A stretch of 7,951 nucleotides of DNA from Bdellovibrionales bacterium (GTDB taxonomy: Bacteria > Bdellovibrionota > UBA2361 > JAGRAS01). A model generated the notes under the pieces. That model saw nothing but the letters and a program-made list of their open reading frames with translations. It did not search any database and was not told the origin of the DNA. The stretch spans positions 1 through 7,951 of the forward strand of contig JAGRAS010000061.1 of assembly GCA_020434465.1 (NCBI GenBank), in the 5' to 3' direction. The first letter of the stretch is position 1. Each line of letters starts with the position of its first letter. A program made the translations under genes and the position numbers. Positions 1 to 6,713 of this stretch are shown here, piece by piece.

Positions 1-737
1 GGCACAATCCCTACTGCGAAGTCCCAAGAAACTACACTATGCACAGAAATTACTAGAGGTGTGGCCAATGCAGCAAAAAGTAAGTATGCAGCCATATAAT
101 GCTTCCACTGACTATTGCTTCCCGTCCAACCTAAGGAAGTCACTCCATAAAGCATTTTTCTAAAAAATGTTTTTGCACGATCTCTTGCAACTGCAATGTC
201 AGGAATTAAACCAACAATAAAAAACACTGCTGAAACTGTGAAGTAAGTTGAGATCGCAAAAACGTCCCAAAGAAGTGGAGATTTAAAGTTTGGCCAAAGT
301 GCACGTTCATTTGGATATGGTAAAAGCCAATAAGCAAACCAAGGTCTACCAACGTGAATTAATGGAAACAAGCCAGCAGTCATTACTGCAAAAACTGTCA
401 TTGCTTCTGCTAAGCGATAAATCGGATTTCTAAACTTACAACGAAATAAAAATAGAACTGCAGATATAAGAGTGCCAGAGTGAGCAATACCTACCCAAAA
501 TACGAAGTTAGTAATATACACCCCCCACATAATCGGGTGAGTAATACCAGCGACGCCCATTCCGTATAGTAGTTGTTTTGAAAAACAAAGTAAGCCTATT
601 GCCACTAATGTTAGGCAAAGTGCAAGTAAGGCATACCAACCACCTTTTGGAGGCTCAAGAGTTCGCAAAACAGTATCTGTAACTGTCTTATAGTCTACAT
701 CAAGCTTTGCACTCCAAGAATTACTAGAAGAAGCCAA
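1..737 (-). CDS. actC: Alternative complex III subunit ActC (NrfD/PsrC-type quinol-binding membrane protein), N-terminal 245 residues; 3' end beyond window
   Basis: This is the integral membrane subunit of ACIII, which binds and oxidises quinol and passes electrons to the Fe-S domain of ActB. Reading the minus strand from 737 gives 245 uninterrupted codons that run off the left edge, so the gene is partial only because the window ends. Hydrophobic segments lie at about residues 34-53, 74-96, 110-127, 155-180 and 212-235. Typical ActC signatures are visible: HPIMWGVYITNFVFW (67-81), HSGTLISAVLFLF (86-98), IHVGRPW (127-133), LIPDIAVARDRA (177-188) and SVHSVVSWDFAV (231-242). The conserved His and Asp residues in these blocks are the likely quinol-site and proton-path residues, inferred from the family. 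The start is TTG at 735-737. It sits 8 nt from a perfect AGGAGG, while the nearer ATG (742-744) is out of frame and hits a stop after six codons. It follows actB by 12 nt. Family assignment is near certain. Confidence 0.95.
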   Translation of the reverse strand, partial: MASSSNSWSAKLDVDYKTVTDTVLRTLEPPKGGWYALLALCLTLVAIGLLCFSKQLLYGMGVAGITHPIMWGVYITNFVFWVGIAHSGTLISAVLFLFRCKFRNPIYRLAEAMTVFAVMTAGLFPLIHVGRPWFAYWLLPYPNERALWPNFKSPLLWDVFAISTYFTVSAVFFIVGLIPDIAVARDRAKTFFRKMLYGVTSLGWTGSNSQWKHYMAAYLLFAALATPLVISVHSVVSWDFAVGIV

Positions 738-745
738 AATTCATT

Positions 746-751
746 CCTCCT
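746..751 (-). promoter_or_regulatory. Shine-Dalgarno AGGAGG of actC, overlapping the actB stop codon
   Basis: The plus strand reads cctcct, so the minus-strand mRNA carries AGGAGG. It overlaps the actB TAG stop (750-752) and lies 8 nt from the TTG at 735-737. This spacing is what selects TTG as the actC start over the ATG at 742-744, which is only 1 nt from the motif. The overlap suggests translational coupling of actC to actB. Confidence 0.75.
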
Positions 752-3700
752 AAATCTTATACCTAACATCCTTCAAGTAAGTTACTGAAGGTTGTGTATT
801 AATGTGATGATCTAAAACTTTATACGCTCTGCTATCATGCCCAGCTTTGGCAACCTGACTATTTGAGTCATTTAAATTACCAAAAGATAAAGCTTGTGTT
901 GGGCAACTTTGCACACATGCTGGCTGAACTTCTCCATCAAGAACAGGACGGCCAATATCTTTTGCTCTATCTTTAGCTTCATTGATTCTTTGAACACAGA
1001 AAGTACATTTTTCCATCACTCCTGCTGTACGTTTAGTCACATCAGGATTTATCTGCCAGTTTAGTGGCTCCGGCCATTCGTACTCGAACCAATTATATCT
1101 TCTTACTTTGTAAGAGCAGTTATTACCGCAGTAACGAGTGCCTACGCAGCGGTTATACACCATTGCATTCAAGCCTTCTTCATTGTGGTAAGTTGCATAA
1201 ACTGGGCAGACTGGTTCACATGGTGCGCTATTACAGTGCTGACACATCATAGGAATAAAACTTACTTTCAATTCCTGTGATGGGTTTTTATCCATATATC
1301 TTTCAATACGAATCCAAGACATTTCTCTTCCTTGAGCAACATGCTCAGGACCAACAGTTGAAATATTATTTTCTGCGTAACATGCAACCACGCAAGCAGA
1401 ACAGCCAGTGCAGGATTCTAAATCAATAGCCATCGCCCATCTGTATAAAGGATGTTCTCTTTGTTTATACATTTGTTTTGGCGCGTGATGCGAGCCATGA
1501 GCTTGATGCTCATCATGGCCAGCTTCATGTTCTTTTTTTGCTTTTTCTGAAGAACTGGACGAACGATATTCGGTCTGAGCTATTTCTCGCTCACCCTGAT
1601 CAAAAGAACCTTGCATTACAGTAAATAGAGGTCTGCCCATAGCCTTACTAGCGATCGCCTTAGTAGACAGAAGCGGTAAATGATCATCTTTTGTAGTTTT
1701 ATTTGAAATCAAAGAATAAACATTAGCAGAAGCTACTCGCTGAGCAAATCTTCCATAAGCTTTATGACCTTGACCAACCGGAACAGCTACAATTTCTGGG
1801 CAAACATGCTCAGTAACGTAAGCTGGAACTGTAATCTCACCAGTATTATTTCTAAGAGTAACTGGATCTCCCTGCTTTACCCCAAGATCTTTTGCTGTTT
1901 CTGGATGCATCTCTGCCCAAGAGCTCCAAGAAACATGTGTCATAGGGTCAGGCAACTCTTGTAACCAAGGTTTATTAGCTGAGCTTCCATTAAAGCTTTT
2001 TACAGAAGAGTATGGATAAACTATTAATCCTTTGCCGTTAAAACTTGCTTTCTTAAAATCACGCCTAAACGCTTCAGGATCAACTTTTACTTTTACAGCA
2101 GATCCAGTTTGCTTCTTGAACCAACCTCCGTTTTCTACAGAGCTAAGCCAAAACTTTTCAAAACTGCCACCTCGGCCAGAGTTTGAGTGCACCTGTTTCC
2201 AAGACTCTTTCAAGTACGAGTGAAAATCTTCGGCTCCTGCACCAACAGCAGCATTACCTGAATCACGAGCAATCTTTAATAGCATATCTCCAACATGCAT
2301 AGTATCGAACACTGGAGTCATTGCTGGTTGTTGAAGCGAATAAATTCCTTCAACAGGATTAAAATCTCCCCAAGATTCAATCGAGGTGTTTGCAGGAAGA
2401 ATTAAGTTTGCTGCTCTTGCTGTGTCATCTAAATGTGAAGAAAAACTCACAACTAAAGGAACTATTTTAGAAGCATAATCAAAAGCTAATTCTTGAGATA
2501 AAGTGAAAATTGGATTTGTGCCATAAATAAACAACGCGCCAATTTTTTGTGAACGCATATCATTTACTAAGCTTGTAATCGATTTTGGTGAGCTAGATAC
2601 TTTTCTAACTGAACCAAGATCCACTGTTTTTCCAACCGAACCAAGCACTAAGTTTAAAAATGCAGAAATTAATTGAAGCTCGACAGCATTAGAAGTTGAT
2701 GCCGCAGCACCACCAGCAATAACAAGCGGAGCTTTTGCATTTACTAAATATTCTGTCGTTAACAAAATATCACTTTCTGAAACGCCAGAACTTCTCGCAG
2801 CTTCAGCAGTTGTTACTTTAGAAACAGTTCTTTGAATTTGCTCTCGTACGCCAGTATCTAAATTCTCTCCTAAGCCTCTATCGAGAATATTTTTCAAGAT
2901 TGCTTGTGCGATTAAAATTTCTGCACCAGGTTTTGAACGCAACCACTTATCTGAGTTAGCTCCAGTCAAGGACAACCTAGGCTCAACATGTACTAATTTT
3001 AACTTATTGTGCTTTCTTCCTTCTGCCCATGCTCTTGCAAACTCAACTGGGCTAATCCAGCTTTCAAGAAAGTCTGCACCAAAGTTTAGAACGAAATCTG
3101 CTTTCTCAAATCTATATCCAGGAACCCCCTCAACTCCATAAGCTAATGAAGCAGCTTTTGCTAAAGCATTATGATCTCCAGGTTCAAAAACAACATGCTT
3201 AATATTAGCTTCTGTTCCCCATTCATTAATCAATGCCTGCAAACTGCTGCCAACATTTCCAGTAAGCAGTGCAGTTTGTTTTTTATTCTTTGCTAATGAT
3301 TTTTTAATCTTACTAAAAGCTGACTTCCAGGAAATTGGCTTAAATTGAACTCTTCCCTTCTCATCTGCTACTCGTTCAAGTGGCTGCCTAACCCGATCTG
3401 GATCGTATAAACCTTGCAGCGATGCTTGCCCTTGTGCGCAAAGACCTCCACGGTTAATTGGATTTTCTTTGTTTCCCTCAATTTTTATTGCCCGCCCTTC
3501 TCGAGTTTTAATTTGAATTCCGCATCCTGCAGGGCACTCTGTGCAAGTTGAAGCATACCAAGTTGCCACACCAGGAATTTTTTTATCATCACCTTTAAGG
3601 TATGGAATAATATTTTGTGTTGCTGGGTCTGCACAGCCAATAGCGGTTACAGCAGCAGAAGCTCCTGAGATTTTTAAGAAGTCTCTTCTGGACATTCCAG

Positions 3701-3770
3701 AATCTTTAGACAAAGCTTCGCTATTTGTCTGACCAATTATGTTTAAAGAATCTATCTTTTTTGCCGCCAT
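750..3770 (-). CDS. actB: Alternative complex III subunit ActB, fused molybdopterin-oxidoreductase-like (B1) and four-cluster Fe-S (B2) protein
   Basis: ActB is the large peripheral electron-transfer subunit of ACIII, sitting on the periplasmic face between ActC and ActA. The 1006 residues are in family order. A twin-arginine signal SRRDFLK (R28-R29) is followed by a short hydrophobic stretch and a lipobox-like AIGC (C46). Next comes a molybdopterin-oxidoreductase-like domain of about residues 65-720. A charged, His-rich linker spans about 735-770. A ferredoxin-like domain follows at about 772-1006. The last holds 15 cysteines in four groups: C787/790/793/797, C843/846/851/855, C875/881/885 and C922/925/952/956. 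This 4+4+3+4 pattern fits the three [4Fe-4S] plus one [3Fe-4S] centres known for ActB. B1 also keeps C76, C79, C83 and C111, spaced like the Fe-S site of true molybdopterin enzymes, although characterised ActB proteins are reported to lack molybdenum. The start is backed by AGGAAGGG at 3777-3784, overlapping the actA stop. Function is highly secure; cofactor content of B1 is not. Confidence 0.97.
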   Translation of the reverse strand: MAAKKIDSLNIIGQTNSEALSKDSGMSRRDFLKISGASAAVTAIGCADPATQNIIPYLKGDDKKIPGVATWYASTCTECPAGCGIQIKTREGRAIKIEGNKENPINRGGLCAQGQASLQGLYDPDRVRQPLERVADEKGRVQFKPISWKSAFSKIKKSLAKNKKQTALLTGNVGSSLQALINEWGTEANIKHVVFEPGDHNALAKAASLAYGVEGVPGYRFEKADFVLNFGADFLESWISPVEFARAWAEGRKHNKLKLVHVEPRLSLTGANSDKWLRSKPGAEILIAQAILKNILDRGLGENLDTGVREQIQRTVSKVTTAEAARSSGVSESDILLTTEYLVNAKAPLVIAGGAAASTSNAVELQLISAFLNLVLGSVGKTVDLGSVRKVSSSPKSITSLVNDMRSQKIGALFIYGTNPIFTLSQELAFDYASKIVPLVVSFSSHLDDTARAANLILPANTSIESWGDFNPVEGIYSLQQPAMTPVFDTMHVGDMLLKIARDSGNAAVGAGAEDFHSYLKESWKQVHSNSGRGGSFEKFWLSSVENGGWFKKQTGSAVKVKVDPEAFRRDFKKASFNGKGLIVYPYSSVKSFNGSSANKPWLQELPDPMTHVSWSSWAEMHPETAKDLGVKQGDPVTLRNNTGEITVPAYVTEHVCPEIVAVPVGQGHKAYGRFAQRVASANVYSLISNKTTKDDHLPLLSTKAIASKAMGRPLFTVMQGSFDQGEREIAQTEYRSSSSSEKAKKEHEAGHDEHQAHGSHHAPKQMYKQREHPLYRWAMAIDLESCTGCSACVVACYAENNISTVGPEHVAQGREMSWIRIERYMDKNPSQELKVSFIPMMCQHCNSAPCEPVCPVYATYHNEEGLNAMVYNRCVGTRYCGNNCSYKVRRYNWFEYEWPEPLNWQINPDVTKRTAGVMEKCTFCVQRINEAKDRAKDIGRPVLDGEVQPACVQSCPTQALSFGNLNDSNSQVAKAGHDSRAYKVLDHHINTQPSVTYLKDVRYKI

Positions 3771-3782
3771 CTAAGGCCCTTC

Positions 3783-4436
3783 CTAATAATGACAAACATA
3801 ACAATCAATGCTCGTGCCTTTCTCCCTATGGCAGTCTAGACACCAGCCCATCTTCATAGAAGCAGTTCTTTCTACAGCTTCCATTTTCGGAATTTGCCCG
3901 TGACACTCCTGACAACCTACACCAGCTTTAATGTGTCGTTTATGATTAAAGCGTACATAGTCAGGCATCACAGTAACTTTTTTCCATTCGATTGGCTTAT
4001 TAGAATTATAAGCTTCTTCAATCTTAGAAATTTCTTTTTTCTGCCAATCTTCAGTCCCCTTAACTATCGAGTGACATCCCATACAAGTTTGAACTTCAGG
4101 AATTGCTGCGTAAGGAGACTTTGTGACATTCCAGTGACAAAACTGGCACTCCATTTGATTTTTTTGAACGTGAGTCACGTGACTAAACTTGATTGGCTGT
4201 TCTGGTTTATGACCTTTTACTCTTTCCTTTGGGCCAAAGAAATGAAAGTGATCAATTAAATTAAGATCCCATAGTGCTGCTTGGCCGTCATTCCAAGTTC
4301 CAGCATCTACCTCAATATCATCATAAGGATTTCCACTATCACCTTCTGCTATCAGTTCACTCGATCCAAAATATAGATACCCTGCAACAACAGAAAAGAT
4401 AATTACAAATGATATAGTAAAACAAAACTTTCGCAT
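3783..4436 (-). CDS. actA: Alternative complex III subunit ActA, membrane-anchored pentahaem cytochrome c
   Basis: This 217-residue protein is the multihaem cytochrome of ACIII and relays electrons from ActB to a periplasmic carrier or an associated oxidase. Five CXXCH haem c sites are present: CQFCH (97-101), CMGCH (118-122), CQECH (175-179), CLDCH (199-203) and CYVCH (212-216), the last only one residue from the C terminus. Extra histidines in FSHVTH (84-89) and FNHKRH (163-168) are the usual candidates for distal axial ligands. Residues about 5-23 are hydrophobic and uncleaved-looking, giving an N-terminal membrane anchor that also directs export. The ATG at 4434-4436 has no clear Shine-Dalgarno, but the anchor begins directly after it and no better in-frame start is seen. 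It is the first gene of the act operon, 12 nt ahead of actB. Five haems matches characterised ActA proteins, so the assignment is firm. Confidence 0.96.
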   Translation of the reverse strand: MRKFCFTISFVIIFSVVAGYLYFGSSELIAEGDSGNPYDDIEVDAGTWNDGQAALWDLNLIDHFHFFGPKERVKGHKPEQPIKFSHVTHVQKNQMECQFCHWNVTKSPYAAIPEVQTCMGCHSIVKGTEDWQKKEISKIEEAYNSNKPIEWKKVTVMPDYVRFNHKRHIKAGVGCQECHGQIPKMEAVERTASMKMGWCLDCHREKGTSIDCYVCHY

Positions 4437-4730
4437 TAACGAAAAACCCGAGAAATTTAAATGCCTTTATAGCTCTAAGAATAAAATCTAATTCTTGAGC
4501 ATTGAATAATGAGACAACAAATGCACAAAATTGCCAATTCAAAAAATTAACAACAATCCGCTAAACACTTCATAGCTTTACTTATTTATTCGATGCAAGG
4601 GGATCTTTGTATTTATTTGTTGGTTTTTTAAATATTATGCGTCATGTAATTCCTTGATATACCAAATTATGTTTTTAATTTAACTATTTTTTTTGATCGA
4701 AGACTGTTGTTTAAGTTATAAAGTCACTTT
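4437..4730. promoter_or_regulatory. Divergent intergenic region between the act operon and acetoacetyl-CoA synthetase
   Basis: This 294-bp, very AT-rich gap must hold the promoters of both divergent units. For the act operon, the minus strand has TATAAA at 4466-4471, about 30 nt from the actA start, but I see no good -35 at normal spacing. An 11-bp dyad AATTGCCAATT lies at 4529-4539 and ATTTAAAT at 4455-4462; both are too short to call operators in such AT-rich DNA. A short open frame overlapping the actA 5' end here has no family signature and no ribosome site, so I do not call a gene. No terminator or RNA gene was recognised. Confidence 0.5.
4693..4722 (+). promoter_or_regulatory. Candidate sigma70-type promoter for acetoacetyl-CoA synthetase
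   Basis: TTGATC (4693-4698) and TATAAA (4717-4722) are separated by 18 bp. They match the -35 and -10 consensus at 4 of 6 and 5 of 6 positions. Transcription would then start near 4729-4730, so the ATG at 4731 would be almost leaderless. The in-frame ATG at 4770 would instead have a leader of about 40 nt. AT-rich DNA throws up such matches by chance, so this is tentative. Confidence 0.35.
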
Positions 4731-5414
4731 ATGAGTGGAAACGGCGAAAGAAGCGTATCTAATCAGATCATGTGGGAGCCAGGCACAAAACTAATTGAAA
4801 ACTCAAATATAACAGCGTTTATTAATAGAATAGATCAAGAGCTTGGCTTTAAACTCGCTGGTTATCAGCAGCTCTATGAGTGGTCTATTAAAAGTCCCCA
4901 ACTATTCTGGAAACTTTTATGGGATTTTCTAGAAATTAAAACTAGCGTCGCTCCAAAAGAAATCTTTTCTCCGGCTGAAAAAATCTATCAAGCGAAATGG
5001 GCAGATGGTGCAAAATTAAATTTTGCTGAAAATTTGTTACGCTTTTCTGACAATCAGACTGCTATAATTTTTTGGGGTGAAGATAAAGTAAAGCGAAACA
5101 TCAGTTATCAAGAACTTAATCAGCTAGTAAGTCAACTTGCACAATACTTGAGATCGATAGGCCTAAGTAAAGGAGATCGTGTTGCAGCGTTTACGCCGAA
5201 TATTCCTGAGGCGATTATTGGGATGCTTGCCTGCACATCAATTGGAGCGATATGGTCTTCTTGCTCTCCTGACTTCGAGTCACAAGGAGTCTTAGATAGA
5301 TTCCAGCAAATCGAACCAAAAATTCTATTTTGTGCAGATGGCTATTATTACAAATCTGAAAAGATCTCATCACAAAAGAAATTGAAGAAATTGCAAAAGA
5401 CCTGCCAAGTTTAG
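4731..5414 (+). CDS. Acetoacetyl-CoA synthetase, N-terminal fragment before the frameshift
   Basis: This 227-residue frame holds the ACAS_N-type region (about residues 45-100, including YQQLYEW and FWKLLWDF) and the first part of the AMP-binding domain. KLNFAENLL (95-103), GDRVAAFTPN (148-157) and AIWSSCSPDF (173-182) are typical blocks. The last 17 residues (211-227) are frameshift read-through and are not family sequence. Most family members begin near the MWEPG motif, here at residues 14-18, so the ATG at 4770 is a plausible alternative start. Neither ATG has a clear Shine-Dalgarno. On its own this piece lacks the ATP-binding loop and could not be an active enzyme. Confidence 0.6.
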   Translation: MSGNGERSVSNQIMWEPGTKLIENSNITAFINRIDQELGFKLAGYQQLYEWSIKSPQLFWKLLWDFLEIKTSVAPKEIFSPAEKIYQAKWADGAKLNFAENLLRFSDNQTAIIFWGEDKVKRNISYQELNQLVSQLAQYLRSIGLSKGDRVAAFTPNIPEAIIGMLACTSIGAIWSSCSPDFESQGVLDRFQQIEPKILFCADGYYYKSEKISSQKKLKKLQKTCQV

Positions 5415-6703
5415 AGCATGTAATTATAAGTAAGTATATTGATGAAAGTATTGATTTTGATTTGGATAGTATAAAAATAGTCGACTTCTATGAAGAGATT
5501 AATAGATTTTCAGCTCAAACTATTCAATTTGAACAAACTGACCCTGACCACCCAGTTTACATTATGTATTCATCTGGGACTACCGGCGTACCAAAATGCA
5601 TTGTGCATGGCGTAGCTGGAACTTTATTGCAGCATTTCAAAGAGCTTACTTTGCATACTAATTTAAAACGAACAGACAATATTTTTTATGCAACAACGTG
5701 CGGCTGGATGATGTGGAATTGGCTTGTAAGCAGTCTTGGTATTGGATCTGGCGTTGTTATTTACGATGGCTTCCCGTTTGCAAAAGAAGGAAATATCTTA
5801 TTTGATTTAGCTGATAAGGAAGATATCAGTATTTTTGGTACAAGTGCAGGTTTTATTTCTGCCGTTGAAAAAAATGGTTTATGCCCGCGAGAATCTCACT
5901 CGCTTGCCCCATTAAACACAATTCTTTCTACAGGCTCTCCACTTCTAGAAGAAAACTTTGATTTTGTTTATTCAAGCATAAAAGAAACTGTGCAATTATC
6001 TTCAATCTCTGGTGGTACAGACATAATTGGTTGCTTTGCAGAAGGTTGCCCAATTCTTCCTGTAAAACGTGGTGAGTTACAATGCCGAGCTCTCGGTCTT
6101 GATGTTGATGTTTTTTCTGAAGCGGGTGAAGCAATAAGAAACAAAACTGGTGAATTAGTCTGTAAAAACTCCTTTCCAACCATGCCAATTAAGTTCTGGA
6201 ATGACCCAGATAATTCTAAGTACAAAGCGGCGTATTTTGATCGCTTTGAAAATATCTGGTGCCACGGAGATTATGCTATTTTAACAGATGACGGAGGGAT
6301 GAAAATTCTCGGTCGCTCTGATGCGACCCTTAATCCAGGAGGAGTAAGAATTGGAACTGCTGAAATTTATCGAGCGATAGAGAGAATTGCTGAGATTGAA
6401 GATAGTCTTGTTGTTGGTCAAAATTGGGAAGGATCTGAAAGAATTGTTTTATTTGTAAAACTAAAAAAGGGTGAGTCACTTAGTGAAGACTTGGAACAAA
6501 AAATTAAAGCTGAAATGCCCTCACCAAGACATAGACCTGCGAAAATATTAGAGGTCAAACAAATTCCAATTACTAGAAGCGGGAAAAAAGTAGAAATTGC
6601 CGTTAGAAAAATTATTCATGGGGAAGAACCAAAAAACATTACTGCATTAGCAAATGCTGAAGCTCTCGATGAATATCGCGATAGACCTGAGCTTTTATCT
6701 TAA
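5360..6703 (+). CDS. Acetoacetyl-CoA synthetase, C-terminal fragment after the frameshift (adenylation core and C-terminal lid)
   Basis: The open frame runs from just after an in-frame TGA at 5357-5359 to TAA at 6701-6703. The first usable start codon is TTG at 5462, but it lies inside the domain and has no ribosome binding site, so independent translation is doubtful. The frame contains the adenylation P-loop-like motif SSGTTGVPK (5570-5596), the acetoacetate-family block CGWMMWN (from 5699), SISGGTDI (from 6003), the hinge-type motif GRSDATLNPGGVRIG (from 6312) and the C-terminal SGKK. The first Lys of SGKK, at 6584-6586, corresponds to the catalytic lysine of acyl-CoA synthetases. The tail with EYRDRPEL is also typical of the family. 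All residues expected for catalysis appear present. Confidence 0.6.
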   Translation, partial: KDLITKEIEEIAKDLPSLEHVIISKYIDESIDFDLDSIKIVDFYEEINRFSAQTIQFEQTDPDHPVYIMYSSGTTGVPKCIVHGVAGTLLQHFKELTLHTNLKRTDNIFYATTCGWMMWNWLVSSLGIGSGVVIYDGFPFAKEGNILFDLADKEDISIFGTSAGFISAVEKNGLCPRESHSLAPLNTILSTGSPLLEENFDFVYSSIKETVQLSSISGGTDIIGCFAEGCPILPVKRGELQCRALGLDVDVFSEAGEAIRNKTGELVCKNSFPTMPIKFWNDPDNSKYKAAYFDRFENIWCHGDYAILTDDGGMKILGRSDATLNPGGVRIGTAEIYRAIERIAEIEDSLVVGQNWEGSERIVLFVKLKKGESLSEDLEQKIKAEMPSPRHRPAKILEVKQIPITRSGKKVEIAVRKIIHGEEPKNITALANAEALDEYRDRPELLS

Positions 6704-6713
6704 GTTCTTAAGA
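6698..6713. terminator. Possible bidirectional hairpin spanning both convergent stop codons
   Basis: TCTTAA, loop GTTC, TTAAGA form a perfect 6-bp stem. With a one-base bulge, TTTT (6693-6696) can pair with AAAA beyond it. The stem holds the TAA stop of the synthetase (6701-6703) and the complement of the VWA gene's stop (6708-6710). It is all A/T except one pair, and no clean T run follows on either strand, so it would be a weak terminator at best. Confidence 0.25.

Larger units (their letters stand above)
4731..6703 (+). pseudogene. Acetoacetyl-CoA synthetase (acetoacetate-CoA ligase), interrupted by a single-base frameshift near 5360
   Basis: The family activates acetoacetate with ATP and CoA to acetoacetyl-CoA via an acyl-adenylate in the cytoplasm, linking ketone bodies or polyhydroxybutyrate turnover to central metabolism. 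The gene lies in two frames: 4731-5414 carries the N-terminal third and the frame ending at 6703 the rest. The N-terminal reading frame is correct up to GAA at 5358-5360 (E210), then runs out of frame to a stop at 5412-5414. The right frame resumes from 5360 and encodes a family-like stretch ending LPSLEHV. Adding one A to the run at 5359-5362 joins them into about 657 residues, the normal family length of roughly 650-670. No other stop or loss is seen and all core motifs survive, so this is either a very recent mutation or a sequence error. A programmed shift seems unlikely because no standard slippery heptamer is present. No gene symbol is given because several are in use. Confidence 0.9.

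Noticed and set aside
3894..4259. Plus-strand 121-residue open frame
   Set aside because: It lies wholly antisense to actA, whose five CXXCH motifs prove the coding strand.
4357..4542. Minus-strand 61-residue open frame overlapping the start of actA
   Set aside because: It overlaps actA in another frame, has no ribosome site and no family-like composition.
4640..4680. FNR-like half site TTGAT near 4653
   Set aside because: The second half site ATCAA at proper spacing is missing.
5355..5365. Programmed -1 ribosomal frameshift in the synthetase
   Set aside because: The site GAA-AAG lacks a standard slippery heptamer, only a four-A run is present, and the family is not known to use recoding.
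5928..6225. Two overlapping minus-strand open frames of about 85 residues
   Set aside because: Both are antisense to the conserved core of acetoacetyl-CoA synthetase and overlap each other.
5462..6703. The C-terminal synthetase half as an independent gene starting at TTG 5462
   Set aside because: Family sequence continues upstream of this codon back to 5360, and no ribosome site precedes it.
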